Made by a program: the position numbers and the translations under genes
Assembly: GCA_001599595.1 (NCBI GenBank)
Contig: BCHH01000006.1
Coordinates: forward strand, 150,846-214,845
Origin: Beverwykella pulmonaria
Lineage: Eukaryota; Ascomycota; Dothideomycetes; Pleosporales; Melanommataceae
Length of the DNA stretch: 64,000 bases
Direction of reading: 5' to 3'
The notes under the pieces: model-generated
What the model was told of the DNA's origin: nothing
What the model saw: only the letters and a program-made list of their open reading frames with translations
Databases searched by the model: none
Shown here: piece by piece, positions 24,381 to 35,389 of the stretch
How positions within the stretch are numbered: position 1 is the stretch's first letter
Layout of the letters: every line of letters starts with the position of its first letter

Positions 24381-26282
24381 TCACTCCTTCTTACTCAATC
24401 CCCTCTCCTGTGCTACAATCTGCAGCGCCAAAAATCTCGAATAAATCCTCGCCAACGCGAGACTCCCCCCGAAGAACCACAACCCTGGATGCCCACTGGG
24501 CCTCCACATAGCATTGACCTCGCCCTCCTCGTCCAAGTCCCACACATCTTTACACCGATCAGCCGCCGTATCCCCGAGCACCTTCCTGATCATTGTCCGC
24601 ATGTTATCGAAGCCGGTTGCTAGAACGACGATATCGGCGTCGAGTTTACGCCCATCGGTGAGAACAAGACCGTGCTCTTCGAAACCCTTGATGCCGTCGG
24701 GCGACTGCTCGACTTTTATCTTGCCGTCGATGATGAGCTGCGAGCAGCCCACGTCGATGTAATACCCTCCACCGCGCGTAATGTATTTTCTGTAGATCCC
24801 GCTCCCGTCATAGCCAAAATCGAGCTTGAATCCGGCCTTCTTCAAGCCCTCAATGTTCTCTTTCTCTGCCGCGGCAATCTTTTCTGTCCCGCCTACGTTG
24901 AGCGCGAATTGCACAGGAATGGGCAAACTCTGCCCGTATACATCTGCGTCCTCGATTGGTGGGCCCGTCTCATCATATAGACCCTCGCGTAGCATGAAGA
25001 GACCTTTGTCTGCCTGAATCACGTATGTGCCCCGGCGTTGAAGCATAGTCACATTCGCGCCGGCTTCGTAGTAGTTCTGCGAGATGTCGTGCCCGGAGTT
25101 TCCGGTGCCAACGACGACGACCTTTTTGCTTGTAAGATCCCCAGGTTACGTCGATGCGTCGCGGTGCTGCGACCCGTGGTAGACAGTGCCTTTGAATATG
25201 GACTGACCGGGGAAGGACGGGATTTTGGGCTCGCCGGCGTGGCCCGTGCAAAACACGACCTGGTTGGGGTGTAGCGTCCGAGAGGTACTGTCGCCGCGTT
25301 TGACTGTAACGGTCCACTTCTTATCGAAATCGGAGTAAGTGGTGCTGGTCACGGTAGTCGAGAGCCAGATGTTGAGCTCCATGCACGAAGCGTATGCCTC
25401 GAACCAGTCGCCGAGCTTGTCTTTAGGGGTGAAGAGTGGCCAGTTGGACGGGAACGGCATAAAGGACATGTGTGTGTATTGCACGGGGTCATGGGTTACA
25501 AACGTGCGGTACCGGTGCCGCCAGTTGTCGCCGACGCGGGAGTTCTTGTCAATGATGAGTCAGGAGAGGCCCATGGCTTGGAGGCGGGCGGCTACGTTGA
25601 GGCCGGATTGTCCTATCTCATGTTAGCATTCATCCACTGCAGAGAAGGTAGGCAGATGTACCAGCACCAACAATGAACACAGTTGGCTCCTCATCAATAA
25701 ACTCCTTCAACCTCTCCCTCCGGTCAAGCCAATTCCCCTTCCCCACGCCACCAACCAACGAATTATTCCCCCATGCGGCCTCCTCGCCCCGGCAACCTCC
25801 TCAACGCCCTTCAACTCTTGCAAGCTCGTAGAGATAAAATGTGCTTTCCATGCCCCATCGTCGCCTTGCGCCAATCTCAGAAATCCCTTGCCTTTACCTA
25901 CCTTGGTCTCGAAGTGAAACATGGACTCCACCCATTCGAGGCCGTCGATAGGTTGCTGGATGTTCGGAGCGAACTGGCCAGATTCTTGCAGCTTGAGGTT
26001 CGTGAAGCCGACGTCGATGTTTTGGGCCAGGAAATCGGTCATCTTCTGCACGCCGCGTACTGTGCGGAAATCCCATGTCAGGGCTAGGAAGTCGCGCCAC
26101 CAGCTGTCTGCGTGCACGACGGTGCTAAGACGTGAGGCATCGCTGCTGGCGAGTACGGCGGAAAATTTGTTAAGCCATGTTTGGGCGAGTTCGGCGGGGG
26201 AGGACTTTTCTGTTACGGAGATCTTGACTTCGGGCTTGGAGAAGGTGGGGAGGGTGATATCGTAGGGGTGTCGGGTGAGCAT
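24381..26282 (-). pseudogene. Flavin-containing monooxygenase, three lesions
   Basis: It reads as a fungal FMO of about 600 residues: an N-terminal NTF2-like domain (from MLTRHPYDITLPTF), the FAD motif IVGAGQSGLN split by a 49 bp intron (25661-25613), the substrate region MSFMPFPSNWPLF, the NADPH motif VVVVGTGNSGHDI, a VLATGF block and a normal C-terminus. Three lesions break it: a lost G in a G run (C5 at 25768-25772 on the plus strand) between RRPHGG and NNSLVGG; TGA at 25562-25560 in MGLS*LIID; and TAA at 25148-25146 between HRDAST and PGDLTSKK. None is removed by a plausible intron. Intact members oxidise N, S or carbonyl groups of small molecules. Confidence 0.88.
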
Positions 26283-27134
26283 TTTAGCGATTGAGTGAAG
26301 GGAGCTGAATAGGAGATAATTATTGAGAGAAAGGGAAGGCGGGCAAAGTACCCGGTCTATATACCAACACCACCAGCATACTCGGCCCAATACCACCTCT
26401 CGGACATCGATGTGGATGCATTATGAGTGTCACACGCTACGCAACTCATTGCCAAATCGCCAAATAATGGAGCCACGATAGTAATGAGTGGCCGAGAAAT
26501 GGGGAGCAGTCGGCGCGACATGGCCCGAGTCTTTGCCCCCAGAGTTCACTGTGCAGGTTCGAATCGGTGGCGGCAGGGGAATCGAGCAGCGGACTCTACT
26601 CGGTTCTACTTTTCCAGAGATATCGTGGGGTTTCAAGGCTCCCTGGAGTATACATGTTGCTGATGTTGGGGAAGTCGCAGGTCGGTGGTCGGTGGTTGTC
26701 TGTACGGGGGAGGCCTCACTTTTACAAATCAGCCAAGGGTTTGGATACAAGCATTAGAAACCACGCTCGAAATAAGATGTAATTTTATTTTCGATCCTAT
26801 TGGCGTACTTGCATAACACTTTAGTGGTTTAGAGAAAACCGGAAAGATACTACTAATTTAAGGGCTTTGACAAACTGCTCAAGTTTCCTTCAGTGTGGAT
26901 AGTAACATTGTAGTAGCACTATTCAAAGTAAGAATTTAATTGAAGATTAAGAGTTATGCATCAAGTCATGAGAGCAAAATTGAAAGTACGATTTGGCGGC
27001 CTTTCTTCTACTTACGAGGCCTCTGTGAGGATATGGGATAGCAAGCACATGCAAAGGATAAATCACTCTGCGCTGTCTTTGGGGCTAATAGTGACGTAGC
27101 AGGTTCCAGAGTTTTGGTCCACTAAAGAGTATCC
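26283..27134. other. Intergenic, no gene seen
   Basis: It includes the former FMO promoter and the region beyond the 3' end of the sugar transporter. A GGTTCGAATC sequence at about 26555 resembles a tRNA B box, but no cloverleaf forms around it. Confidence 0.45.
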
Positions 27135-27812
27135 TCAAGGCGACAGAACCTCAATATGAGAGGCATAATCCTTACCGCTATCAACATCCTTTCTTCCAGC
27201 AGTTTGGTTCGCAATACGTGACTCCTCTGCTTCGATAGCTTCCACCGGCCGGGTGCTCGACTTGGCGACCTTATCGCCAATTGCGATTATGGTCTTGTGC
27301 CCAGAGTCGATGTCGAAGTAGGCATCCAAGTCCTCGAACGTACGATTGCTATGAATCATTAATGATAGATTTTCTAAGGGGTTGGTAAGTCTTACGCAGT
27401 CTCCGGATAGAGGAAGTATACGACGAAGATAAAGAGGAGATTGAAGCATGTGAATACTGGTCACGTGTTAGTAACTTTACAAGAACGGGAGGCAGCAGTG
27501 TCAACATACTGATATAGAAGCGATACCCGATATCTCGAATACCGACTGGCGTAAATTGAGTGCAAACGAATCCAAGCAGCCAATTCGTCGCCGTAGCAGC
27601 CGCAGCACCTCGAGTCCTCATGGCGAGAGAATTAACCTCAGCCTGATACACCCATGGGACCATTCCCCAGGTGCAGCCGAAAGCCGCGTAATAGAAGAAC
27701 AAGAACGTGATCGCCACGGCGCCCCATTGCGTGGGTGCAGTGGCTAGGAGTGCGACAGAAATAGCGACCATCAAATAGGCAAAGAACTGGAGACTGGCGC
27801 CGCCCATCATAA
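27135..27812 (-). pseudogene. Sugar transporter, C-terminal half
   Basis: This is the 3' part of the transporter whose 5' part lies at 36274-37475. It begins at MMGGASLQFF on the right edge and runs through FFYYAAFGCTWGMVPW, the conserved QAEVNSLAMRTRG block, an intron starting near 27510, the segment FTCFNLLFIFVVYFLYPETA, a second intron (donor GTAAGA, acceptor ATAG) and NRTFEDLDAYFD to the stop at 27137-27135. PETA with a nearby acidic motif is the usual C-terminal sugar porter signature. Nothing in this half is broken; it lacks residues before TM7-8 only because the insertion at 27811 separates it from them. The AA at 27811-27812 supplies two bases of the Leu codon before MMGG. Confidence 0.93.
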
Positions 27813-29469
27813 TGGAGGGTCTTTTTGCTTCGGCCCCTCAGCGAGGAGCCGGAAGCTGGTTTCATTTGCGCCGTGATAGACATCACGGAGATCAAACGAG
27901 CCCAGCTCACGCAAGAGAGGACCGCTCAAGAGGCCCAAGAACGAAAGGAACAGCAGGAACGCTTCATCGACATGGTTTCCCACGAAATAAGGAATCCGCT
28001 TTCAGCCGTATTGCATCTGGCCGAGGAGGTCAAGGATGTAGCAAGAGAGATTGATGCTCATGCAAACAATCACAGTACTATCAAAGAGCAGATTTCTGAT
28101 ATATTGGACGCGGCCGACACGATTCTTCTTTGTGTCTCGCATCAGAATGTCTTGGTGGATGACATCTTATCTTTTTCGAAGCTTGACTCAATGATGCTTA
28201 CCCTTGTACCCAGAGGCAAGGCTCAATCCCCGATCCTCTCCCTCGCGCAGTCGGCTGACAACGGGATAGAGGTCCGTCCCAAATGGGACTTCTCAAAGGC
28301 GCTCAAGGTCTTTCACTCTGAGTTTAAGGGGAAGGAAATCAAGTTCCACTACGCGATGGATGTCTCATATAACGATCAAGAGGTTGACTACGTGGTCGCG
28401 GACCTTAACAGAATGAAACAAGGTATTTCCTCGCCAGCTGGTACACGTCTCCAAGGACTATTTTGTCAAAGAAAGCCCCGCCGATCATGCGCTTTCGGCA
28501 GCATCCCCCCTTGGATTTCATCCATAATCGAAACTAACGGAAACCAGTCCTAGTGAACCTCATCACGAACGCCATCAAGTTCACATCGAAAAAGAAAGGG
28601 GAGCGGAATATAACAGTCTCCATGGGTGCTTCACCAAACCGCCCTTCGTCGTATCCACCCAACGTAATATTTTTCAGCGACGATGATAACGTGTTCCGGA
28701 TCGACTCAACCATGACCGCTGAATGGGGCAACGGGCCTACACTCTATATCATGGTCGCAGTGAAGGACACGGGGATTGGAATCAGTGCTGAAGGTCAAGA
28801 GAAGTTGTTTGAGCGTTTCCGGTACGTACCAATTGTATAGCATCTAGCATCTGGTAGCGGTACGGTAGGAGGGTGGATTACAAGGTGATATTTTCCAACA
28901 TCGGCAGCACGACTGACCTTTCCGCCGGCAAATACTATGTGCTACGGCAGAACCGAGCTCGAGAGACTGACTTTTCCACACAGGCAAGCTACGCCTAAGA
29001 CCCAGGAGAAATACGGTGGATCTGGACTGGGTTTATTCATATCACGTAAATTTGAGTGTTGTCGGAGCCTTTTAGCATTAAGACTATGCTGATGCAGCAT
29101 GTTAGTATGCCAATTGCACGGTGGAGATATTGGCGTCAGTTCGAAAGAGGGCGAAGGCTCTACTTTTGTAAGCAGGACACTATGTCACGTGGATATGCCA
29201 CTGACTAATCACTCCGTCATATATATATCAGCTGTACATATCTCATACCACACACACATCATCACACACATATACACACACAGACATACAATACACATAT
29301 TCATACTCTCTCCCACACACTCTAGCTTACAACTTTTGGATTCTACTTCAAAGTACGGCGCTCTAATGGTTTTAGCGATGGAGGAAGGCCACCATTTGGC
29401 AGTCGCGCCTCTTCTGAGACGTTAAGGAACTTTGCTACAACTGTTAACACTGTTACCACAAATACCTAG
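27813..29469 (+). pseudogene. Hybrid-type histidine kinase, C-terminal half
   Basis: It starts mid-PAS at WRVFLLRPLSEEPEAGF and continues VIDITEIK, a coiled coil, the H box FIDMVSHEIRNPLSAV (phospho-acceptor His), the N box LVNLITNAIKFT, G1 KDTGIGIS and G2 GGSGLGLFIS. Introns lie near 28422-28547, 28820-28982 and 29050-29106. The frame is interrupted after GEGSTF by a solo LTR (29167-29331) and resumes past it as GFYFKVRR, to a stop at 29467-29469. The usual receiver domain, with its phospho-Asp, is absent; unrelated AT-rich DNA follows. Its N-terminal half lies at 35390-36275. Family role: two-component sensing in stress, light or development. Confidence 0.9.
29167..29331 (+). mobile_element. 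Solo LTR, copy 1, with 5 bp target duplication
   Basis: A 165 bp element begins TGTAAGC and ends GCTTACA, so the termini are inverted and have the TG...CA form of LTRs. ACTTT at 29162-29166 is repeated at 29332-29336. Removing the element and one ACTTT restores the kinase frame, so the empty site is known. The interior shares ATGTCACGTGGA, GCCACTGACTAATCA and CAGCTGTACAT with copy 2, plus an expanded CA-rich tract. No internal retrotransposon region remains, so it arose by LTR-LTR recombination or is a very small element. Confidence 0.93.
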
Positions 29470-31006
29470 TCTAATAGACTAGATATAATAAACTAAGCTA
29501 GGAACCTGCAACAGAGATAAAAGACACTAAAGCTGTCTTACTGTTCCACAAGAAATACCCAAGCATACCTAAACCTGCCCTAAACTAGCTCTAAACTACC
29601 CTCGCGATTTGCTTAAATTTAAGACGGGCGTACTGTCATGGTAACCACGGCGACACCAGTCCAAACGACGGTCCCGAACGACAGTTCTGAACGACGGTCC
29701 TGAACGACAGTCCTGAACGACGGCCATGAACGACGGTTCTAAACGACGGTCCTGAACAACGGTCCTGAACAACGGTCCTGAACAACGGTCCCAGCAAGTA
29801 CTGTACTCTGCAGCACAGTACTTCACACACCTGACATCGCGCACAATACCGACTAATACCCATTGCGCACATCACTGTACTCTGACTCACAGTACACCGA
29901 CGGTGACGACCGTCGGCATAGTACTGTTACTCACAGTACTCTCTGAACAACGACCTCGGCAACTAGCCAACCTAACCTAAAATGCTCAACCAAGCCCCAA
30001 CCGAGCCCGCGCACGAACCAGCCCCCTGATGCACGAACCATGCTAAGTATTTATTCAAACGCGAAGGACCTCTGGTCGAGCTCCTTACGCAATGTCTTGC
30101 ATGATAATTCACCGCACCTGAGATTGTATCTGTAGCTCTCCGATATTTAATTAAGTCTTTATCCTCTGCTACCGATAGGCTCTCGTGACAATTCCACAGC
30201 TTCTGAGCAGCCGAAGAAGTCAGCCATAAGGCGGCTAATAATGTGCTCGTTGGTCCTGGCTCTACTCTCTGAACGACTCGGCCAATATGATACTCCCTTC
30301 CACCTCGGCTGTCAGCCTATGGTGGCGCTGGCATTGTCGTTGCTACACGTTTATTGGTTTTAGGTAGCTTGTCATTGGTTAGCAAGCGAGCCGTGCTCCA
30401 AGCGTCCCGAAATTCGTGGCTCGGATCTACTAGGGTGGCAAATGGCCCTGCATATTGCAGACTTGTTCGTGTCAGAGTCTGGAACACAACTTCCACGTTG
30501 CCGTGCCGGGTAAGTTGAGGGGAAGGAGGGAATGCCCAGTAGTTCTTGCTACTTCCACTTCCTTCCCTAGGCCTAGTGAGTATCTCTGGTCGAATTGGTC
30601 ATGCACTCACCCTCTTGGTGTCATCCATCGTGCCATCCATCTTGTCATCGTGTCATCAACGCGGAAGTCGGAGCTCGTCCGCAAGCAATATACAGCCAAA
30701 TTACGCAAGAGCCCAATCCGAGTATTGACCTCGCGGGAAGTGTGTCACTACCGCACGGGCCAAACGAAGGTAACGAGGGGTCAGAGACGGAAACAAGAGC
30801 TCCACAGAGTTTCACCTCTTCGCAAAAGTGTCTCCTTCCCAGCCTTTCTGCCATACTCTTGGCTACTCTTTCACCACACCACACCAAAAGAGAGGATTGC
30901 TGACCCACCGTGCCCCTCGCGAAACCCCCGGTTCGTATAGCCACTTGACCGCAGCGCATTCAGTTTTGCGACAGTTGCCTTCTTGAAGTGCTCGTCAGGT
31001 ATTATA
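29470..31006. other. Repeat-rich spacer inside the insertion
   Basis: It starts where kinase homology ends. Contents: a perfect hairpin CTAGTCT-AAT-AGACTAG at 29466-29482, AT-rich DNA, a 13 bp minisatellite (29664-29792), several AGTACTGT/ACAGTACT inverted repeats (29798-29940) and CCGACGG...CCGTCGG near 29899-29918. After about 30450 it looks like ordinary upstream DNA of the next gene. If the insert came from a circle cut out of a longer locus, the circle-closing join probably lies here. Confidence 0.5.
29664..29792. repeat. 13 bp minisatellite, about 10 copies
   Basis: Tandem units of consensus AACGACGGTCCTG, with single-base variants such as AACGACAGTTCTG and AACAACGGTCCTG. The last three units carry the AACAAC form, suggesting local expansion. 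The period is not a multiple of three; an apparent minus-strand protein across it is an artefact of the repeat. Confidence 0.9.
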
Positions 31007-32042
31007 ATGGCCAAAACCCATCATCATTCAGACCTTGATCGACCTCACGTGGTTGAGTTGGTCAACGAAGCCATATCTCCACTGGCACCTTTCGCCGCTC
31101 TCATTCTCACGATTATATTGGTCTTCTTCTTCTTTTTCCGCTATTACGTCTTCGAGTCGTTCTTGATTCGGAAACTCTACGGTCAAAAGTACCTTGACCT
31201 CAATGAGGTCAATCGACGAGGCTTTGTCAACCACCATATCGCTGGCACTGCCAAAATCGTCATGTTCATCGTTGGCGCATATCCGTTTATCGACGTCGCT
31301 TTCGGGAGGGCAACCGTGCGAACCCCGTACGCAGGCTCAAAAGTCGTGACTCTGGGTGACGGTATGTTTCATGTTTTAATATTGTTGTCTTGGTTGTCCT
31401 TCTGACCTAATGAGATTCAAGTCCTCCTTGTGCTCAACCAACTCTTCGTCGCCATGTACATTTTTGAGCTTATCTTCCGTGCCAAGCTTTCTCCTATTGC
31501 GATTGCCCACCACGTCGGAGCCATTGTCATAGCGCAGAGCGCAGTTGCTATAAGCCTTAATTGGAAACATGAGCAAGACGCCACCATCGAATTTGTACTT
31601 TGTTTTGTCTGGGGTATGTTTTTCCTCCTTCATTTCCAGCTCCCTATGGGCTGATCATATACACCCCACAGGCGCATTTGATGTCGTTGCCGAATTCTGG
31701 CCACATGTTGCTATTGTCTTGTACCGGATATACCCAACAGACCATCATTTCCTTTGCAGGGTTTTCCGTTTTGCCTGCATCAGCACCTTTGCCGGCACGA
31801 TACTGGAGACGATAACTGTCATGTGGCTCTTTGGTTCGCTATGGCAACGTTGGACTCTGCCTTTCAAGATTGCCACCCCTGTTCTGCACGTGGTCTTCAG
31901 CATGGCTCAGCTTTGGGGAGCAAAGAATTTTCGTAGCATGTGGTTAAGGCAGAAGAGATTGTTGAAAGAGCAAGCGGAGCACGCAGAGAGGGGGCCTAGC
32001 GTTGCACAAGTGACTGAGACTATAGCGAAGACTGAAGGCTAA
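31007..32042 (+). CDS. Multi-pass membrane protein, TLC-like
   Basis: Three exons, 31007-31361, 31422-31613 and 31672-32042, join in phase to 305 residues. Start: ATG 31007 (MAKTHHHSD). About six hydrophobic segments follow a short His-rich N-terminus: LILTIILVFFFFF, IVMFIVGAYPFIDV, VLLVLNQLFVAMYIFELIF, HHVGAIVIAQSAVAI and two more, with a basic C-terminal helix. A HH pair at the start of a membrane helix recalls TRAM-LAG1-CLN8 (TLC) proteins, but I am not sure of the family. This is the only gene inside the permuted insertion with no visible damage. Confidence 0.8.
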
Positions 32043-33262
32043 GGTTAAAAGGACTCAGAATGCTAAGGAATTGAGGACATTCAAGAAGACAAAAACCACC
32101 ACGTGGACATAGGCTATGAACTATCCCAAGTCTCCCTTCTGGAGCCCGGATTTTCACTACCTATCTACTTGCTCGCCATGAGTTATTAGTTTCTTCATTT
32201 GGAAGGAACGCCGCAGGATCGCTCCCCAGTCTGTAATCATATTCTCCTACAGCCCTCGATGCTTGAGTATACTGATCGACACAACGAACGAACATGGTTG
32301 TTATTGTTATTCTCTGTAACACCCAAGCTGGAGAGCCCCAAATTGACGAGGATCTTGCTGTAAGCATGCTAGAACCTGGAGACCTCTTTGAACATAAACG
32401 AATGATGTCAGGCGTCGTGTACTGATAGCTTGGAGGACAACGGGCCCTTGCATAAGAATATGTTGCTAGTGCAATATCAGCGGACGTAGACGGCTATGAT
32501 TAGGCAGTTTGCTTCTCCGCAGCCGCGGCCCGCCGTGTTGAATGAGTTAGTAGACGCATGATCAGTGTTGGTTGGGCTAGCGATTACTACGTTATTTGAG
32601 CGGATACTGGATTTCATAGGGACATGGACAATCTTTCGAACCACTAAAGAAAAACTCTATTTGGAAACAACAGCTACGATTGGTGGTGAATTATTTCCTA
32701 CTCCAGAGAGAGCTGCGAGCAGATAAACATTTGATTTAAATGTCAGCTCACCGTCATGTACATCAATGTATGTGTCACAGAGCTGCTTTTCATTTCGGCG
32801 CGTAGGGGTGGTTCGGCCATGCTGCTCGGTGTTTGCTCCTTGAACATGAGCCAAGTTCCATGGGGTGATAGGGAGATGCGACTGAAGACTGGTTCCCCGG
32901 GACTAATTAAACGTCTGAGGGCTTAGCGATTCTGGATAATTGGCGCTGAATATGGGAACTTTGACTTAAAATGCGAATCCCCAGATTACCCAAAGAAGTA
33001 TCCGTGCGAATGAGTCGAAACTCTGGCCAAACACTAGAAAAGGGACCATTCTGGTTGCGTTTGTGTGTGGCATGAATTGGACCTATCGCGTCAGTGCGTA
33101 TAGAATAACTCCAAATATTGTCGGCGGGAAGGGCTAGGAGATGATGGGCACATTTGAAGATGTGGGAGATTGGAGCTACAGAATTGGTATGCCACAGATT
33201 GCAGACCACAGAATGCAGCCCACATAACAGGACTCCTGGCGTGATCATACATGATGGCTGAT
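32043..33262. other. Intergenic inside the insertion
   Basis: It lies between the TLC-like gene (+) and the F-box relic (-), both ending here. No domain-bearing frame was seen. Minus-strand frames at 32907-33422 partly overlap the end of the F-box relic in the wrong phase. Confidence 0.45.
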
Positions 33263-34759
33263 TCACTCCGGAATCGACCAGTAATGGTCGGAACTGCACG
33301 CAGCTTGAGGAAAATAGCAAAATGGCCCGACAGGACCGTGCTCCTCGTGTTCCACATGGCTCCAGAGGCCATATACAGCGCCGGAGCGAATGCCGCCTGG
33401 TTGTACACCCTCTAACTGCCATTGGTCGGCACCCGCGTAACTGAATGAGTCAGCATTGTAAAGAACAAAGTCGGGGTTGACCTGCCTTATGATAAACCTC
33501 TAGCGCACCAGCTTCCCTCCTGGAACCAGTGACGCTACCCCTCACAAGAATCGAAGGGCGCCCAATAGGACGACCATTGGACGAGCCGCCGAAGTAGAGG
33601 GTAGGCAGGTCTTTACACAAGGGCATTGCTGTGCTTAGCCTACGATCGCTCCGCAGATCTTCATCGTCACTTATTTCTAGCTTCAATCGCATCACATCCC
33701 CGCAAGCTTCCTCATAAGCACCTAGATCCATAGGGTACTCGAGGTGGTTAGCGAAATTATAATGAACAAGTGCCCGGTAATCCAGAAATGCATATGTTGC
33801 GATCCAAGATCCAGTGACGCCTGCCCAGTCATGCTTGAAGCAAGGATCGCGAGGCACCAGATATGGTATACTGCTCCCAAAGCGCTTGGGTAACCGCAAA
33901 CCTATGGTATTGAAAATTCGAAGCATGAGAGATGTGATTGCCTCGAGGACTTGCGAATTTACAGTACCACTTTGATCCTGTTTGAAGGCCCATAGTTCAA
34001 AGCAACGCCGGTAACGGACCAATCGTAGACGAGAGCTCTCGCAGACGCTTTGGCTCGGACGGAATCGCCCTCTCGCTTGGTTGATCCATAGAATATCTAG
34101 TAGAGCTGTCAAATGAATAACTTCTCCCGCGAACGACGGGTACGAAGACCTACGTGGAACTTGCTCGCCCAATCGGGTACAAGCGTCCTACGCCAAAGAT
34201 TTGCGCGGGTGAGTGGGCGGGTGGAGTCGGCCATGAAATGCAGAGGTAGGCTTGCAGAATCCAGGTCTCGATGATAGTCGTGAACTATCCTTTCGGGGCG
34301 TGGCGCAATCCGGAAGAGGTGTTGGAGGAAGTCAACATTGAGCGAGGTGTGATGGTCCCGACCAATGGCGGTGGAATAGGAAGCTGTTTCAAGGATGTTG
34401 AGGAGCGTGATGACGACGTTTTCGGGGCCTGCGAGGGCTCGCGTGTCGCCATGGCAAATTGCATTGAGCGCGGCATAGTGACGCTTGAGTTGGCTGTGCC
34501 AATCCCATGCAGACTCACGCGACTGGTTTGCAGCTTGAGCTGTGGGCTGAAGGAGCTCCCAGGCTACTTTGGGATTATTGAAGACGTGCAGAAACGCAGA
34601 CTTCCACAAGAGTTGGTTGCTGGGGCAGATGAAGGCGTAGGCGCCGCGAGAGGTCCTCCCAAAGCGAGTAATGTCCTGGGGCCTGAGGTAAGACAGGACG
34701 AGGTCCAAGATCTCAGGGCTAAGCTCGGTGATTGTGGCCATGGGGCTGGCGTGGGCCAC
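33263..34759 (-). pseudogene. F-box protein gene, broken
   Basis: An N-terminal F-box (ITELSPEILDLVLSYLRPQD) is followed by the conserved tail of a fungal F-box family: VPDWASKFH, ARALVYDW, NYGP, AITSLMLRIFNTIG, SIPYLVPRD, WAGVTGSWIATYAFLDYRAL, SSNGRPIGRPS, ADQWQLEGVQPGGIRSG and HGPVGPFCYFP, ending at 33265-33263. Intron 1 is 34153-34097. Lesions: a one-base loss near 33981-33990 between NYGP and FKQDQSG; a second frame change near 33535 before SLVPGG; and a TAG in LVR*RFIIR where Trp fits. Intact members are SCF ubiquitin-ligase adaptors. The damage is inside the inserted segment, so decay may predate or follow insertion. Confidence 0.82.
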
Positions 34760-35389
34760 TTGGTGAAAGGCGTTTGGAGCAGCCCTGGAGACAAGACGAT
34801 GATAATGGACATGTGAGGCTAACAGTGGCAGGGAACAGAACGAAGGGATGGATCAGAAGTAAACAGGCTTGATTCATCAGAGTTGAGACGAATCCTTGAG
34901 GATGCTCAGAGGATTCGGAGAAACTATATATGTGATGTGTCACGTGACCTGCAGACACACGGCCCGATAGGCCTCCGAAGGGCCTCCGCAGGAGGTCCGC
35001 CGGGAAACAGAAGTATCCCTCACAGGACACGTGCCTGCGGTTGGGGATGGCTGGATTCGGTACGGTCGCGGCTTGGCAGTAGTGCGATGGCTGGCCCCGA
35101 GCCGATTGGGGGCCACGGGAGCCCGATGGATGAAGCGAACCGGAAGTGTGTGACATTCGCAGGCGGCGACCGGTGCCGGCGCGTTGGACATGCTTTTGCG
35201 CCGTCTGCCAGGGCCCCCACGCGCACGCCTCCCAGTAACTACTCTCGGTGCGCGCTGGGCCCGCCTCTACATGCACTGCGCCTCGCTCGCATTAGCCCGC
35301 ATGACGTCGGGCTCTGTTTCTCGCAGCCCTCACCCTCTTAACCACTCCATGGCAGCTGGCGGCGCTGCAGCGCTCTCCCCCGAGCCGCC
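34760..35389. promoter_or_regulatory. F-box/kinase divergent promoter region
   Basis: This 630 bp stretch separates the F-box start (-) from the kinase start (+). It is GC-rich near the kinase start and has a palindromic GTCACGTGAC at about 34939. The kinase ATG sits in a strong GCCGCCATGG context. Confidence 0.5.

Noticed and set aside
26500..26600. tRNA-like signals (AGTGGCCGAG and GGTTCGAATC)
   Set aside because: They resemble A and B boxes of a Ser/Leu tRNA, but no acceptor, anticodon or T stem pairs convincingly, so no tRNA is claimed.
24381..27812. Secondary-metabolite gene cluster around the FMO and transporter
   Set aside because: No polyketide synthase, peptide synthetase, terpene synthase or other core enzyme is in the window.
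29636..29890. Minus-strand reading frame over the minisatellite
   Set aside because: Its repetitive peptide is produced by the 13 bp tandem repeat and has no start context or flanking coding sequence.
34930..34950. A fourth LTR copy at the CACGTGAC site
   Set aside because: Only the CACGTGAC core matches; the LTR termini and other blocks are absent.
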